From the IMG/VR virus record IMGVR_UViG_3300032561_000124, positions 1-24,281 of that record: a DNA stretch of 24,281 nt. One strand, given 5' to 3'. This document shows, in pieces, positions 12,828-19,904 of the stretch (the stretch's first letter is position 1; the number at the start of each line of letters is the position of its first letter). The DNA is from a virus. The translations under genes and the position numbers were made by a program. The notes under the pieces are model-generated. The model had not been told where the DNA came from. It saw nothing but the letters and a program-made list of their open reading frames with translations, and made no database searches.

Positions 12828-13230
12828 ACTACTAATCGGATCAAATCCCGATGATGTAACCCAAGCAACAACTCTTCCCCAAACGGATGAGGAAAAAGCA
12901 AGACAGCTTCCAGTACCACAAGGCTATAGAATGTTATGTGCCTTACCAGAAGCTGAAGATAAATTTGACAGTGGTATTTTAAAATCCACTGATACAATGA
13001 GAAACGAAGAAGTTCTATCTACAGTATTCTTTGTTGTAGATATGGGTCCTGATTGTTACAAGGACGAAAAGCGTTTCCCTACAGGACCGTGGTGTAAAAA
13101 AGGAGATTTTATCCTTGCACGTCCTAATACAGGCACACGATTAAAGATTCATGGTCGTGAATTCCGATTAATCAATGATGATTCTGTCGAGGCAGTAGTA
13201 CAAGATCCTCGTGGAATTAGTCGTGTTTAG
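12820..13230 (+). CDS. GroES-like co-chaperonin
   Basis: Has the Cpn10/GroES fold pattern: VPQGYRMLCALPEAEDKFDS, a loop carrying G-I-L (residues 52-54) in the place of the GroEL-binding Ile-Val-Leu tripeptide of GroES, a strand TVFFVVDMGPD, and the KKGDFILARPNTGTRLKIHG block that parallels the GroES pattern GDxVxF. Phage versions such as T4 gp31 replace host GroES so that the GroEL chamber can fold the major capsid protein. Its location between portal and scaffold supports this role. The length (136 aa) exceeds the host GroES (about 97 aa) through an N-terminal extension and a larger hairpin. Its start overlaps the preceding stop by 8 nt. Confidence 0.85.
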   Translation: MSELLIGSNPDDVTQATTLPQTDEEKARQLPVPQGYRMLCALPEAEDKFDSGILKSTDTMRNEEVLSTVFFVVDMGPDCYKDEKRFPTGPWCKKGDFILARPNTGTRLKIHGREFRLINDDSVEAVVQDPRGISRV

Positions 13231-13238
13231 GAGGATAT

Positions 13239-14198
13239 ATGGCTGAAGAATTTAAATTCCCAGATGAAATCGAAGAAGAAGTTAAGGCTCCAGAAGTAGA
13301 AAAGGAACCTGAAGCTAAGATTGAAATCGAAGTAGAGGATGATCGTCCTATTGAAGATCAAAAGAACGCTACTCCTTTACCTGAAGAAATTGTAAAAGAA
13401 GTTGAAGAAGATACTTTAGAAGAATACTCTAAAGAAGCTAAACAACGTCTATTACAAATGAAAAAGCTCATTAACGATGAGCGTAGAGCTAAGGAACAAG
13501 CACTTCGTGAACAAGAAGAAGCTATTCGTGTAGCTCAATCTTTATTAGATGAGACTAAAAAGCTTAAAAACCGTCTTTCAGATGGTGAAAAAGTCTATGT
13601 TTCTACTGCTAAAGAGAACTCAACTCGTGAATTAGACATTGCAAAACGTCAAATTAAAGAGGCATTAGATGCTGGTGATTCTCAAGCTTTGATTGAAGCA
13701 CAAGAACAATTGATGGCTGCAAAGATAAAAGCCCAAGAAATTGAGCGTTATAAGCCACAATATGAAGAAAGTGCTTTACAAAACGAGGAAAATCAGGTTA
13801 AAATACCTCAAGCTCAACCTACACCTAAGCTGGACTCAAAAACCCAGTCCTGGCTAGATAAAAATAGTTGGTACGGTGTGGATGAGGATATGAGTTTCCT
13901 TGCAATGGGTATTCATAAGCGTCTGGAAAGAGACGGTGTCCCGACAGGCTCCGACACTTACTGGAACGCAATTGATACCGAGATGCGTAAACGTTTCCCT
14001 GAAAAATTTCAGAGCGAAACAACAGAGACCAAAGACTCTGCCAAAAAACCCGCTACAGTAGTAGCACCTGCAACACGTTCTACATCCCCAAAAAAGATTA
14101 GACTGACGCAAACGCAATTAGCTTTGGCTAAAAAGTTCAAACTTTCTCCAGAGCAATATGCTATGGAATTAACTAAATTGGAGTCCCAAAATGGCTGA
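13239..14198 (+). CDS. Scaffolding-like capsid assembly protein
   Basis: Long acidic N terminus, then a predicted coiled coil (about residues 60-170, YSKEAKQRLLQMKKLINDER onwards), followed by the conserved-looking block WLDKNSWYGVDEDMSFLAMG and YWNAIDTEMRKRFPEKF (about 208-257). It ends with a basic helical tail (SPKKIRLTQTQLALAKKFKL) that could touch the capsid protein. This layout and the position before the decoration and capsid genes fit a head scaffold. AGGAGG lies 5 nt before the ATG. No protease motif is visible, so head maturation may not involve proteolysis by this protein. The assignment rests on architecture rather than a unique motif. Confidence 0.75.
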   Translation: MAEEFKFPDEIEEEVKAPEVEKEPEAKIEIEVEDDRPIEDQKNATPLPEEIVKEVEEDTLEEYSKEAKQRLLQMKKLINDERRAKEQALREQEEAIRVAQSLLDETKKLKNRLSDGEKVYVSTAKENSTRELDIAKRQIKEALDAGDSQALIEAQEQLMAAKIKAQEIERYKPQYEESALQNEENQVKIPQAQPTPKLDSKTQSWLDKNSWYGVDEDMSFLAMGIHKRLERDGVPTGSDTYWNAIDTEMRKRFPEKFQSETTETKDSAKKPATVVAPATRSTSPKKIRLTQTQLALAKKFKLSPEQYAMELTKLESQNG

Positions 14199-14640
14199 AA
14201 ATAGAATTCCCCGTGATGTACAAACTCGTCAACAAGAAGAGCGTCCAAAAGCTTGGACCCCTCCTGAATTGCTACCAGAACCAGATAAGCAAGCTGGTTA
14301 TGCGTATAGATGGATTAGAGTTTCAATGCTTAACGTTGCTGATCCGAAAAATCTCTCCTCTCGTTTAAGAGAAGGATGGGAACCAGTAAGAGCAGAAGAA
14401 CAACCTAAGTTTTCCTTGCTAGTTGATCCCGATAGTCGTTTTAAAGACAACATTGAGATTGGCGGACTATTATTATGTAAGGCTCCGCAAGAGTTTGTTC
14501 AAGCCCGTATGGACTATGAGAACAATATGACTAAGCAACAAGCCGAAGCAGTTGATAATAGTTTTATGCGTCAAAATGATGCACGTATGCCTTTGTTCTC
14601 AGAACGTAAGTCTACAGTATCTTTTGGTAATAAAAATTAA
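14191..14640 (+). CDS. Conserved structural-module hypothetical protein (149 aa)
   Basis: Starts MAENRIPRDVQTRQQEERPK. Notable segments are GYAYRWIRVSMLNVADPKNL, SSRLREGWEPVRAEEQPKF and KAPQEFVQARMDYENNMTKQ. The combination is typical of a protein found between scaffold and capsid in related phages, with no function I can name. It is mixed-charge, with no cysteine pairs or membrane helix. The last residues (MPLFSERKSTVSFG) resemble a tail that binds another head protein. The start overlaps the scaffold stop by 8 nt (ATGGCTGA), so it is probably coupled to it. Confidence 0.78.
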   Translation: MAENRIPRDVQTRQQEERPKAWTPPELLPEPDKQAGYAYRWIRVSMLNVADPKNLSSRLREGWEPVRAEEQPKFSLLVDPDSRFKDNIEIGGLLLCKAPQEFVQARMDYENNMTKQQAEAVDNSFMRQNDARMPLFSERKSTVSFGNKN

Positions 14641-14658
14641 CTATATTAGGAGTTTTAA

Positions 14659-15453
14659 ATGGCATATCCTTCAGTACCAGCCCCATATGGGCTCAAGCCA
14701 GTTAATCTAATTGGTGGTCAAGTATTTGCTGGTGCAACACGTAACTTCCCTATCGCTAATGGTTCAGCGACTGCAATCTATAATGGTGACGCAGTTAAGA
14801 TCCAATCAGACGGTACAGTTACTAAAGACACTGGTACAGCTACTGCATCCCCAGTTGGTGTTTTCGTTGGTTGTTACTATACTAACCCAAGTACAAATCA
14901 ACGTATTTGGCAACAATACTACCCAGGTGGTGTAACATCTCCTGTGCTTCCAGCTGGTGACATTACAGCTGTAGTAGTAGAAGATCCTGACACAGTATTC
15001 AAAGTTGCTGCTGTAACATCTGGCACAACAATGACTGCTATCGGTCAATACGCAATCGGTTTAAATGCTGCTTTAGTACAAAATACTGGTTCAACAGTAA
15101 CTGGTGATTCAGCAGTTGCAATTAACGGTGTTACTACAACACTTTCATTGCCTGTTCGTATTATCCAAGGTGTACCTGATACAGCGTTATCAGCATCACA
15201 AACAGCTACTACAAACAGCACAACAGTAGTAACATTATCTGCAGCTAATGCTAACATTTATGTTGGTATGCAAGTTTATGGTACTGGCATTCCTGCTGGT
15301 GCTTATGTTGCATCAGTATCTGGTACAACAGTAAACTTATCTGCAGCGGCTACTACATCTACGACCCAAACTTTAACTTTCGCAGGGTTCACTGAACTCT
15401 TAGTGAAGTGGAATTTTGGAACTCATCAATATTTACAAGCCACTGGCGTTTAA
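14659..15453 (+). CDS. Head decoration-like protein with an inserted beta-rich module
   Basis: The first about 175 residues follow a conserved phage virion pattern: YPSVPAPYGLKPVNLIGGQV, then IANGSATAIYNGDAVK, PVGVFVGCYYTNP and DITAVVVEDPDTVFKVA. The end, FTELLVKWNFGTHQYLQATG, belongs to the same pattern. Between them, about residues 178-242, lies a Ser/Thr-rich segment with a VGMQVYGTGIPAGAYVASVS motif, a module common in phage surface proteins. It appears to be an insertion in a loop of the decoration protein. GGAG lies 7 nt before the ATG. It sits next to the capsid gene and is Thr/Ala-rich, as is usual for exposed virion proteins. Confidence 0.75.
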   Translation: MAYPSVPAPYGLKPVNLIGGQVFAGATRNFPIANGSATAIYNGDAVKIQSDGTVTKDTGTATASPVGVFVGCYYTNPSTNQRIWQQYYPGGVTSPVLPAGDITAVVVEDPDTVFKVAAVTSGTTMTAIGQYAIGLNAALVQNTGSTVTGDSAVAINGVTTTLSLPVRIIQGVPDTALSASQTATTNSTTVVTLSAANANIYVGMQVYGTGIPAGAYVASVSGTTVNLSAAATTSTTQTLTFAGFTELLVKWNFGTHQYLQATGV

Positions 15454-15465
15454 GGAGAAATTTAA

Positions 15466-16368
15466 ATGGCTATATCTCGTGCCCAGCTACTCAAAGAGCT
15501 ATTACCTGGACTTAACGCTTTGTTCGGTCTTGAATATGCTCGTTATGGTGAAGAACACAAAGAAATCTATGAAATCGAAACTTCTGAACGTTCATTCGAA
15601 GAAGAAACAAAACTTTCTGGTTTCTCTGCTGCACCAGTTAAAAACGAAGGTCAAGCAATTGCATATGACAATGCACAAGAAGCTTGGACTGCTCGCTACA
15701 ACCACGAAACTATTGCTCTTGGCTTCAGCTTAACTGAAGAAGCTATTGAAGATAACTTGTATGATTCATTATCAGCTCGTTATACTAAAGCATTAGCTCG
15801 TGCTATGGCGTACACAAAACAAGTTAAAGGTGCTGCTGTTTTAAACAACGGCTTCAACTCAAACTTCACATACGGTGACGGTCAATCATTATTCTCTACT
15901 GCACACCCATTGGTGTCTGGTGGCGTTAATGCTAACACACCATCAACTCCTGCTGACTTGAATGAAACATCATTGGAAAATGCTGTTATTCAAATCGCTG
16001 CATGGACTGATGAACGTGGTCTCTTGATCGCTGCTAAACCACGCAAATTAGTTGTTCCACCAGCATTACAATTCGTTGCTACACGTTTACTTGACACAGA
16101 ACTCCGTGTTGGTACAAACAACAACGACATCAATGCTATTAAGAACAACGGTTCTGTTCCAGAAGGTTATACAATTAACCACTTCTTAACAGCAACTAAT
16201 GCTTGGTTCTTAACAACAGATGTGCCTAATGGTCTTAAAATGTTCGTTAGAACACCTCTACAAAACTCTATGGACGGTGACTTTGACACTGGTAACGTGA
16301 GATATAAATCTCGTGAACGTTATTCATTCGGTGTTTCTGATCCACTAGGTGTTTACGGTTCATACTAA
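15466..16368 (+). CDS. Major capsid protein
   Basis: HK97-fold capsid subunit in the Mu gpT-like group, inferred from the pattern: an N-terminal AQLLKELLPGLNALFGLEYA, the ELVEM-like EIETSERSFEEETKLSGFSA, GFSLTEEAIEDNLYDSLSAR, TKQVKGAAVLNNGFNSNFTY, a SLFSTAHPLVSGG loop, and RKLVVPPALQFVATRLLDTE. Length (300 aa) fits a capsid that is not cleaved. GGAG lies 8 nt before the ATG. It is the last gene before a strong terminator, which agrees with the high expression expected of the capsid. The GroES-like protein upstream may assist its folding. Confidence 0.93.
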   Translation: MAISRAQLLKELLPGLNALFGLEYARYGEEHKEIYEIETSERSFEEETKLSGFSAAPVKNEGQAIAYDNAQEAWTARYNHETIALGFSLTEEAIEDNLYDSLSARYTKALARAMAYTKQVKGAAVLNNGFNSNFTYGDGQSLFSTAHPLVSGGVNANTPSTPADLNETSLENAVIQIAAWTDERGLLIAAKPRKLVVPPALQFVATRLLDTELRVGTNNNDINAIKNNGSVPEGYTINHFLTATNAWFLTTDVPNGLKMFVRTPLQNSMDGDFDTGNVRYKSRERYSFGVSDPLGVYGSY

Positions 16369-16395
16369 TTAGGAAACTAGTTAGTTGATAAATAG

Positions 16396-16427
16396 AAAGC
16401 CCCACCTTAAAAAAGTGGGGTTTTTTA
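16396..16427 (+). terminator. Intrinsic terminator after the major capsid gene
   Basis: CCCCAC (16400-16405) pairs with GTGGGG (16415-16420) around a 9-nt A-rich loop, followed by six T's (16421-16426). The A's before the stem can pair with the T's, so it may also work partly in reverse. It lies 28 nt after the capsid stop codon. Confidence 0.92.
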
Positions 16428-16445
16428 TCTAACAAAGGAGATAGT

Positions 16446-16703
16446 ATGCAATTATTAAAAGATTTATGGAACTTAGTAAAGGCTCATTTACAAATCCTTA
16501 AGACTATTTTTGGTTATGTAAAAAGCTTTTTTGGTGCTATTGAAAGTGCAATTGAAGTTGCAATGAATGTTGAAATCTCTCATTTTAAACATTTGTTTGT
16601 AAGTCCAGCTGAAGTTGCTACCATTACACCAGTAGAAGGATCAACTCCTGAAGTTGCTCCAGAAGCTCCTGTAACTCCACAAGGAGTTACTCCAGCACAA
16701 TAA
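16446..16703 (+). CDS. Small amphipathic-helix protein with Pro/Val-rich tail (85 aa)
   Basis: I do not recognise it. Residues about 1-50 form a long amphipathic and aromatic-rich helical stretch (LKDLWNLVKAHLQILKTIFG, then YVKSFFGAIESAIEV) that could lie on a membrane or bundle with itself. The last 35 residues are a disordered-looking Pro/Val/Glu/Thr tail. AAAGGAG lies 6 nt before the ATG. It stands alone between two intrinsic terminators and no own promoter is obvious, so it may be read at a reduced level by read-through from the capsid gene. A minor virion protein or membrane-active protein is possible. Confidence 0.72.
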   Translation: MQLLKDLWNLVKAHLQILKTIFGYVKSFFGAIESAIEVAMNVEISHFKHLFVSPAEVATITPVEGSTPEVAPEAPVTPQGVTPAQ

Positions 16704-16707
16704 TAGG

Positions 16708-16729
16708 AAGCCCCATCTAGGGGCTTTTT
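16708..16729 (+). terminator. Intrinsic terminator after the 85-aa gene
   Basis: AAGCCCC (16708-16714) and GGGGCTT (16720-16726) form a 7-bp stem around a 5-nt loop, with T's at 16725-16729. Its 3' edge overlaps the stop codon of the convergent FkbM methyltransferase gene. The stem could stop transcripts from both sides, though the T-run favours the plus direction. Confidence 0.85.
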
Positions 16730-17465
16730 ATACAGGATTAAAATTTAGAATAGTTACATCCATGCCAGTCGGCATAGCAAGCATATCTTGACCATTTGAA
16801 TAGCATTTATAGCCAAGGCTTTTAAAGAAGCTAAAAATGCGATCTTGATTAGATTTAAATATTTCCACGTAGCAAACAGGCATATACTCCTCAAGCATAA
16901 GCGAGGATCTAAATAAAGCCTCTTCCTCCATTCCCTCAATATCCATTTTGATGAAATCAATAGGTTCATGAAACTGATCTAATCTCATCATTTCAATGTT
17001 TTCTGAACTATTAAAAATCATATCTTGATTATCTGATTTATCTATCTCTTTAATCTCAAGACCACCAAAGTTTTGTCTTACATTGTAATCTGGTAAATCA
17101 ATATCAATCAAACCATAATAGCCACCAACGGCACAATGGTGAGCATATACATTGCGTAATCCATTTAAAGCAATAGTTCCGCATAACATATAATAAACTT
17201 GTCTTTGAGCTTCAAATGATCTTATAAATACTTTATTTTTGAATGTACTAGCTATGGCTAACGTATGTGTTCCAATGTTAGCACCTACATCATAGAATGT
17301 AATTTTGTCTTTTCTTTGTAGAAGTGTGTTGATCACTCCAATCATAATGTTTATATTTTCAGGCTCAAAATATGATCCTTCAGATATAGAAGCTCCAACT
17401 CCCTTATCGTTTGTATTTATGATGATTTGACCATATTGTGAATTAACTACTTTATTTGGATTCAT
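16728..17465 (-). CDS. FkbM-family SAM-dependent methyltransferase
   Basis: A Rossmann-fold methyltransferase. YDVGANIGTHTLAIA (residues 58-72) is the SAM-binding motif I, FIRSFEAQ the acidic end of strand 2, and FIKMDIEGMEEEAL (171-184) the FkbM signature. FkbM enzymes methylate hydroxyls, often on sugars in polysaccharides. It is the last gene of a three-gene minus cassette, after two GT9-like genes, so a sugar of the host surface or the virion is the likely target. The start overlaps the GT9-like stop by 14 nt. Length (245 aa) is normal. Confidence 0.88.
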   Translation of the reverse strand: MNPNKVVNSQYGQIIINTNDKGVGASISEGSYFEPENINIMIGVINTLLQRKDKITFYDVGANIGTHTLAIASTFKNKVFIRSFEAQRQVYYMLCGTIALNGLRNVYAHHCAVGGYYGLIDIDLPDYNVRQNFGGLEIKEIDKSDNQDMIFNSSENIEMMRLDQFHEPIDFIKMDIEGMEEEALFRSSLMLEEYMPVCYVEIFKSNQDRIFSFFKSLGYKCYSNGQDMLAMPTGMDVTILNFNPV

Positions 17466-18210
17466 TTAAAAACTCCATGGTTTGCTTGATGCCTTCATCC
17501 ATATCATCAAAAGCATTTTTATATTTGAATGTTTTCATAATGCCATCTTTGACATATTGATCAATAAAGATCTTATCTCTAAATGGATCTTCGTTATCTG
17601 CCATCCATACGAATGTAGGAATGCGTAACATAGAGCTCATGGTTTTAACAGAACTATCTGCAGCCACCACATAATCACACTGTTCAACATAAGCAAAGCT
17701 TTTGGCTATATCTTTATAACAAACAAACTTCACATGATCAGACTCTTCTAAACCTTCTAAGTCTTCAGGCAATCCAAATACAATCACATTGTAATCTTTA
17801 AAAGACTCTATAATCTTTGAAGGAATAGATTTAGTAATCATATTATGGGCTATTTGCCATTCTAAAGAGAACTTACTTCCATTTAGATGAACACCAATAG
17901 TCTTTTTATCATTATCAAATAATGGCTTTTGTTTTGGGAATGGATTACCGTAGAAGTAAAAATGTCTTGGACATTGATTGATGGTATTATGGAGTGCAAT
18001 TTGTTTAATTTTCTCTACTTTTTCAGGTTCTGTAGAGTAATACATTAACGTATCAGGCATGACATTTAAAGCTAACATAAGCTCTTTAGCACCTTTAAAA
18101 TGCGTTAAAACAAAGTATCTACGCTTATATTGAAGCATAAATGGCACAAATTGGAGGAAGTCTCCAATACCTCCATCTACAAGGTAAAGATTATCTTCTG
18201 GAAAGTGCAT
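17452..18210 (-). CDS. GT9/heptosyltransferase-like glycosyltransferase
   Basis: A short GT-B type glycosyltransferase-like protein. The N terminus has DGGIGDFLQFVPF (residues 12-24), parallel to the GIGDxLxxxP loop of heptosyltransferases. The C-terminal half has VVAADSSVKTMSSMLRIP (181-198), the nucleotide-sugar end where the family normally has DS or DT followed by a conserved helix (here AADSSVKTMSSML). At 252 aa it is shorter than typical GT9 members (about 320-350 aa), so it may be reduced or need the upstream TPR-GT9 protein as partner. It overlaps both neighbours (20 nt and 14 nt), so the three are one transcription unit. Confidence 0.75.
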   Translation of the reverse strand: MHFPEDNLYLVDGGIGDFLQFVPFMLQYKRRYFVLTHFKGAKELMLALNVMPDTLMYYSTEPEKVEKIKQIALHNTINQCPRHFYFYGNPFPKQKPLFDNDKKTIGVHLNGSKFSLEWQIAHNMITKSIPSKIIESFKDYNVIVFGLPEDLEGLEESDHVKFVCYKDIAKSFAYVEQCDYVVAADSSVKTMSSMLRIPTFVWMADNEDPFRDKIFIDQYVKDGIMKTFKYKNAFDDMDEGIKQTMEFLNESK

Positions 18211-19765
18211 GTAGGTCTATTGCAATATTGTTAATCACGTTATACCAATTGTTGAAACTATTCTGTCTATAGATAGTCATACTTGGATACCAATCTGTTT
18301 TGTTGCCTTCTGTTAACCATCTCCAGCATGTGTCAAATCGATTCATCATCCATACAGGTTTGTTTAGAGCACCAGCTACGTGTGCAGTCGATGTATCTAC
18401 AGAGATTATAAGATCAAGATTTTCAATCAATGCAGCAGTATCTGAGAAGTCTTGTAACTCAGAAGTATAATCAATCATATTCCATACTTTAGAGTTCTTT
18501 AATTCAGCTTCAGCAAACTCACCTTTTTGTAAACTGTAAAATGATATGTTTTCATTTTGGAATGAAGCTAACTTATCTAATGGAACATTACGTCTATTAT
18601 TAACAGCCCATAATTCTGGCTGATCTGCTCTAAATCCACCAGACCATACAAGTCCTACTTTAAACTTCTTATCATCCTTTAACTTATCTTTCCAATAAGC
18701 TACACGATCTTCTGGTGCAAATAGATAAGGAACATCATGCGGAATGTTGTTAGGTCTTGTTTTAAATATATAAGGCAATGACATAAATGGTGATTGATAA
18801 TGATAATCATTCTCATTTACTTTAGATAAGTCATCATAGATCTCATCTATTTCAGGCATGGATTTTAATAAGGCAAAAGCTTCTGGCTTAACAGCTACAA
18901 TAATCTTTTTAGCTTTTAAAAGCTTAAGATAACGACAGAATTGGATCGTATCACCAATACCTTGTTCGTGATGAATAAAGATTGTTTTATCTGTTAGATC
19001 CTCACCCTTCCAAAGTTTAGGCAATTTAACTGGAGAAAAACGATTAGTCCATCTAACTTCATGTCCTTCCCAACCTTTTTCCCAATCACCCTTTAAAAGC
19101 TCTACAAGTCCTTTATTAAACTTAGGATCTGGGTTATCTGGATTAGATGATATAGCTTGATCATATGTTTTAATAGACTCGTCTAGGTTCATTAATACAT
19201 GTAATGCATAACCTTTATTGTTATAAGCCATCCAGTCTTGTGGATTGATCTCAATCGTCTTATCGTAACATTCAACTGACTTATCAAACTGTTGTAAATT
19301 TTGATAACAAGTACCCATATTTGTATAGGCATCCTTGTATTTTGGATTAAAGACTAGTGTTCTTTTGTAGCATTCTATAGCTTTTTCATATTGATTCATC
19401 TCTTTACAACAATTGCCTTTATTATAATGAGCCTCAACAAAGTCTCTTTTGATACTTATGGCACGATCAAAATCAGCTAAAGCCAAGTCATATTGTTTGG
19501 TATCTTGGTAAACATTGCCACGATTACTATAAATAGCCGCATTCTTCCTATCATGCTTCATGGCTCTTGTAAAGTATTCTAAAGACATGGGATAGTTCTT
19601 GACTTCTGCAAATATTATGCCTATGAGCTGAAGGGCTAAAGAATAAGTTGGATGAATCTTTAAAATAGACTCACATTGAGTTAATGCTTCTTGGACTTTA
19701 CCTTGTAATTTCAAGGAAAATGCTTGATTATATTGGTGTAAAACCTGCTCTGGATATGCTCTCAT
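18191..19765 (-). CDS. TPR repeat protein fused to a GT9-like glycosyltransferase domain
   Basis: From about residue 10 to 225 there are roughly six or seven tetratricopeptide repeats (for example AIYSNRGNVYQDTKQYDLAL, AHYNKGNCCKEMNQYEKAI, AYTNMGTCYQNLQQFDKSVE), which normally mediate protein binding. The C-terminal part is a GT9-like domain with EQGIGDTIQFCRYL (about 267-280) and VDTSTAHVAGAL (about 456-467). The same fusion is common in bacterial surface-glycan loci. I use the ATG at 19765 (524 aa); an alternative TTG lies three codons earlier. No Shine-Dalgarno precedes it, and a promoter candidate would put the transcript start almost at the ATG, so it may be leaderless. It leads the minus-strand cassette. 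Confidence 0.88.
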   Translation of the reverse strand: MRAYPEQVLHQYNQAFSLKLQGKVQEALTQCESILKIHPTYSLALQLIGIIFAEVKNYPMSLEYFTRAMKHDRKNAAIYSNRGNVYQDTKQYDLALADFDRAISIKRDFVEAHYNKGNCCKEMNQYEKAIECYKRTLVFNPKYKDAYTNMGTCYQNLQQFDKSVECYDKTIEINPQDWMAYNNKGYALHVLMNLDESIKTYDQAISSNPDNPDPKFNKGLVELLKGDWEKGWEGHEVRWTNRFSPVKLPKLWKGEDLTDKTIFIHHEQGIGDTIQFCRYLKLLKAKKIIVAVKPEAFALLKSMPEIDEIYDDLSKVNENDYHYQSPFMSLPYIFKTRPNNIPHDVPYLFAPEDRVAYWKDKLKDDKKFKVGLVWSGGFRADQPELWAVNNRRNVPLDKLASFQNENISFYSLQKGEFAEAELKNSKVWNMIDYTSELQDFSDTAALIENLDLIISVDTSTAHVAGALNKPVWMMNRFDTCWRWLTEGNKTDWYPSMTIYRQNSFNNWYNVINNIAIDLHALSRR

Positions 19766-19773
19766 AGTTTGCA

Positions 19774-19802
19774 ATATTAATAGATATTTGTTGCAATTTC
19801 AA
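19774..19802 (-). promoter_or_regulatory. Candidate promoter of the glycan cassette
   Basis: On the minus strand TTGAAA (19802-19797) and TAATAT (19779-19774) are separated by exactly 17 bp; the -35 box matches 5 of 6 and the -10 box 4 of 6. The predicted start, about 19767, lies next to the ATG at 19765. It would let the cassette be expressed apart from the phage structural genes, for instance early or constitutively. Confidence 0.45.
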
Positions 19803-19826
19803 GCATTTTATGCAAGAATATTATAT

Positions 19827-19882
19827 CTGGGTGATTACTCTTATCGGACTGCCCCAGCAGACAATGCAATGATTGATAAGAG
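19827..19882 (+). other. Structured leader with interleaved complementary arms (possible pseudoknot)
   Basis: Two complementary pairs interleave: CTGGG (19827-19831) with CCCAG (19853-19857), and CTCTTATC (19838-19845) with GATAAGAG (19875-19882). The order is that of an H-type pseudoknot, or of two alternative hairpins. It precedes the virion gene that starts at 19905. It lacks a T-run. The 139-bp gap between 19766 and 19904 has no convincing gene, although one plus frame is open across the element and ends just before the ribosome binding site. Confidence 0.4.
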
Positions 19883-19904
19883 GACTTTTGCATAAGGATA
19901 TATT

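Noticed and set aside
12590-12997. Minus-strand frame of 135 codons across the portal end and co-chaperonin start
   Set aside because: It crosses three plus-strand genes with clear ribosome binding sites and has no recognisable protein pattern.
16446-16703. Holin call for the 85-aa amphipathic protein
   Set aside because: The helix contains too many Lys, His and Glu residues to be a clear transmembrane segment, and it is not next to the lysis gene; left unnamed.
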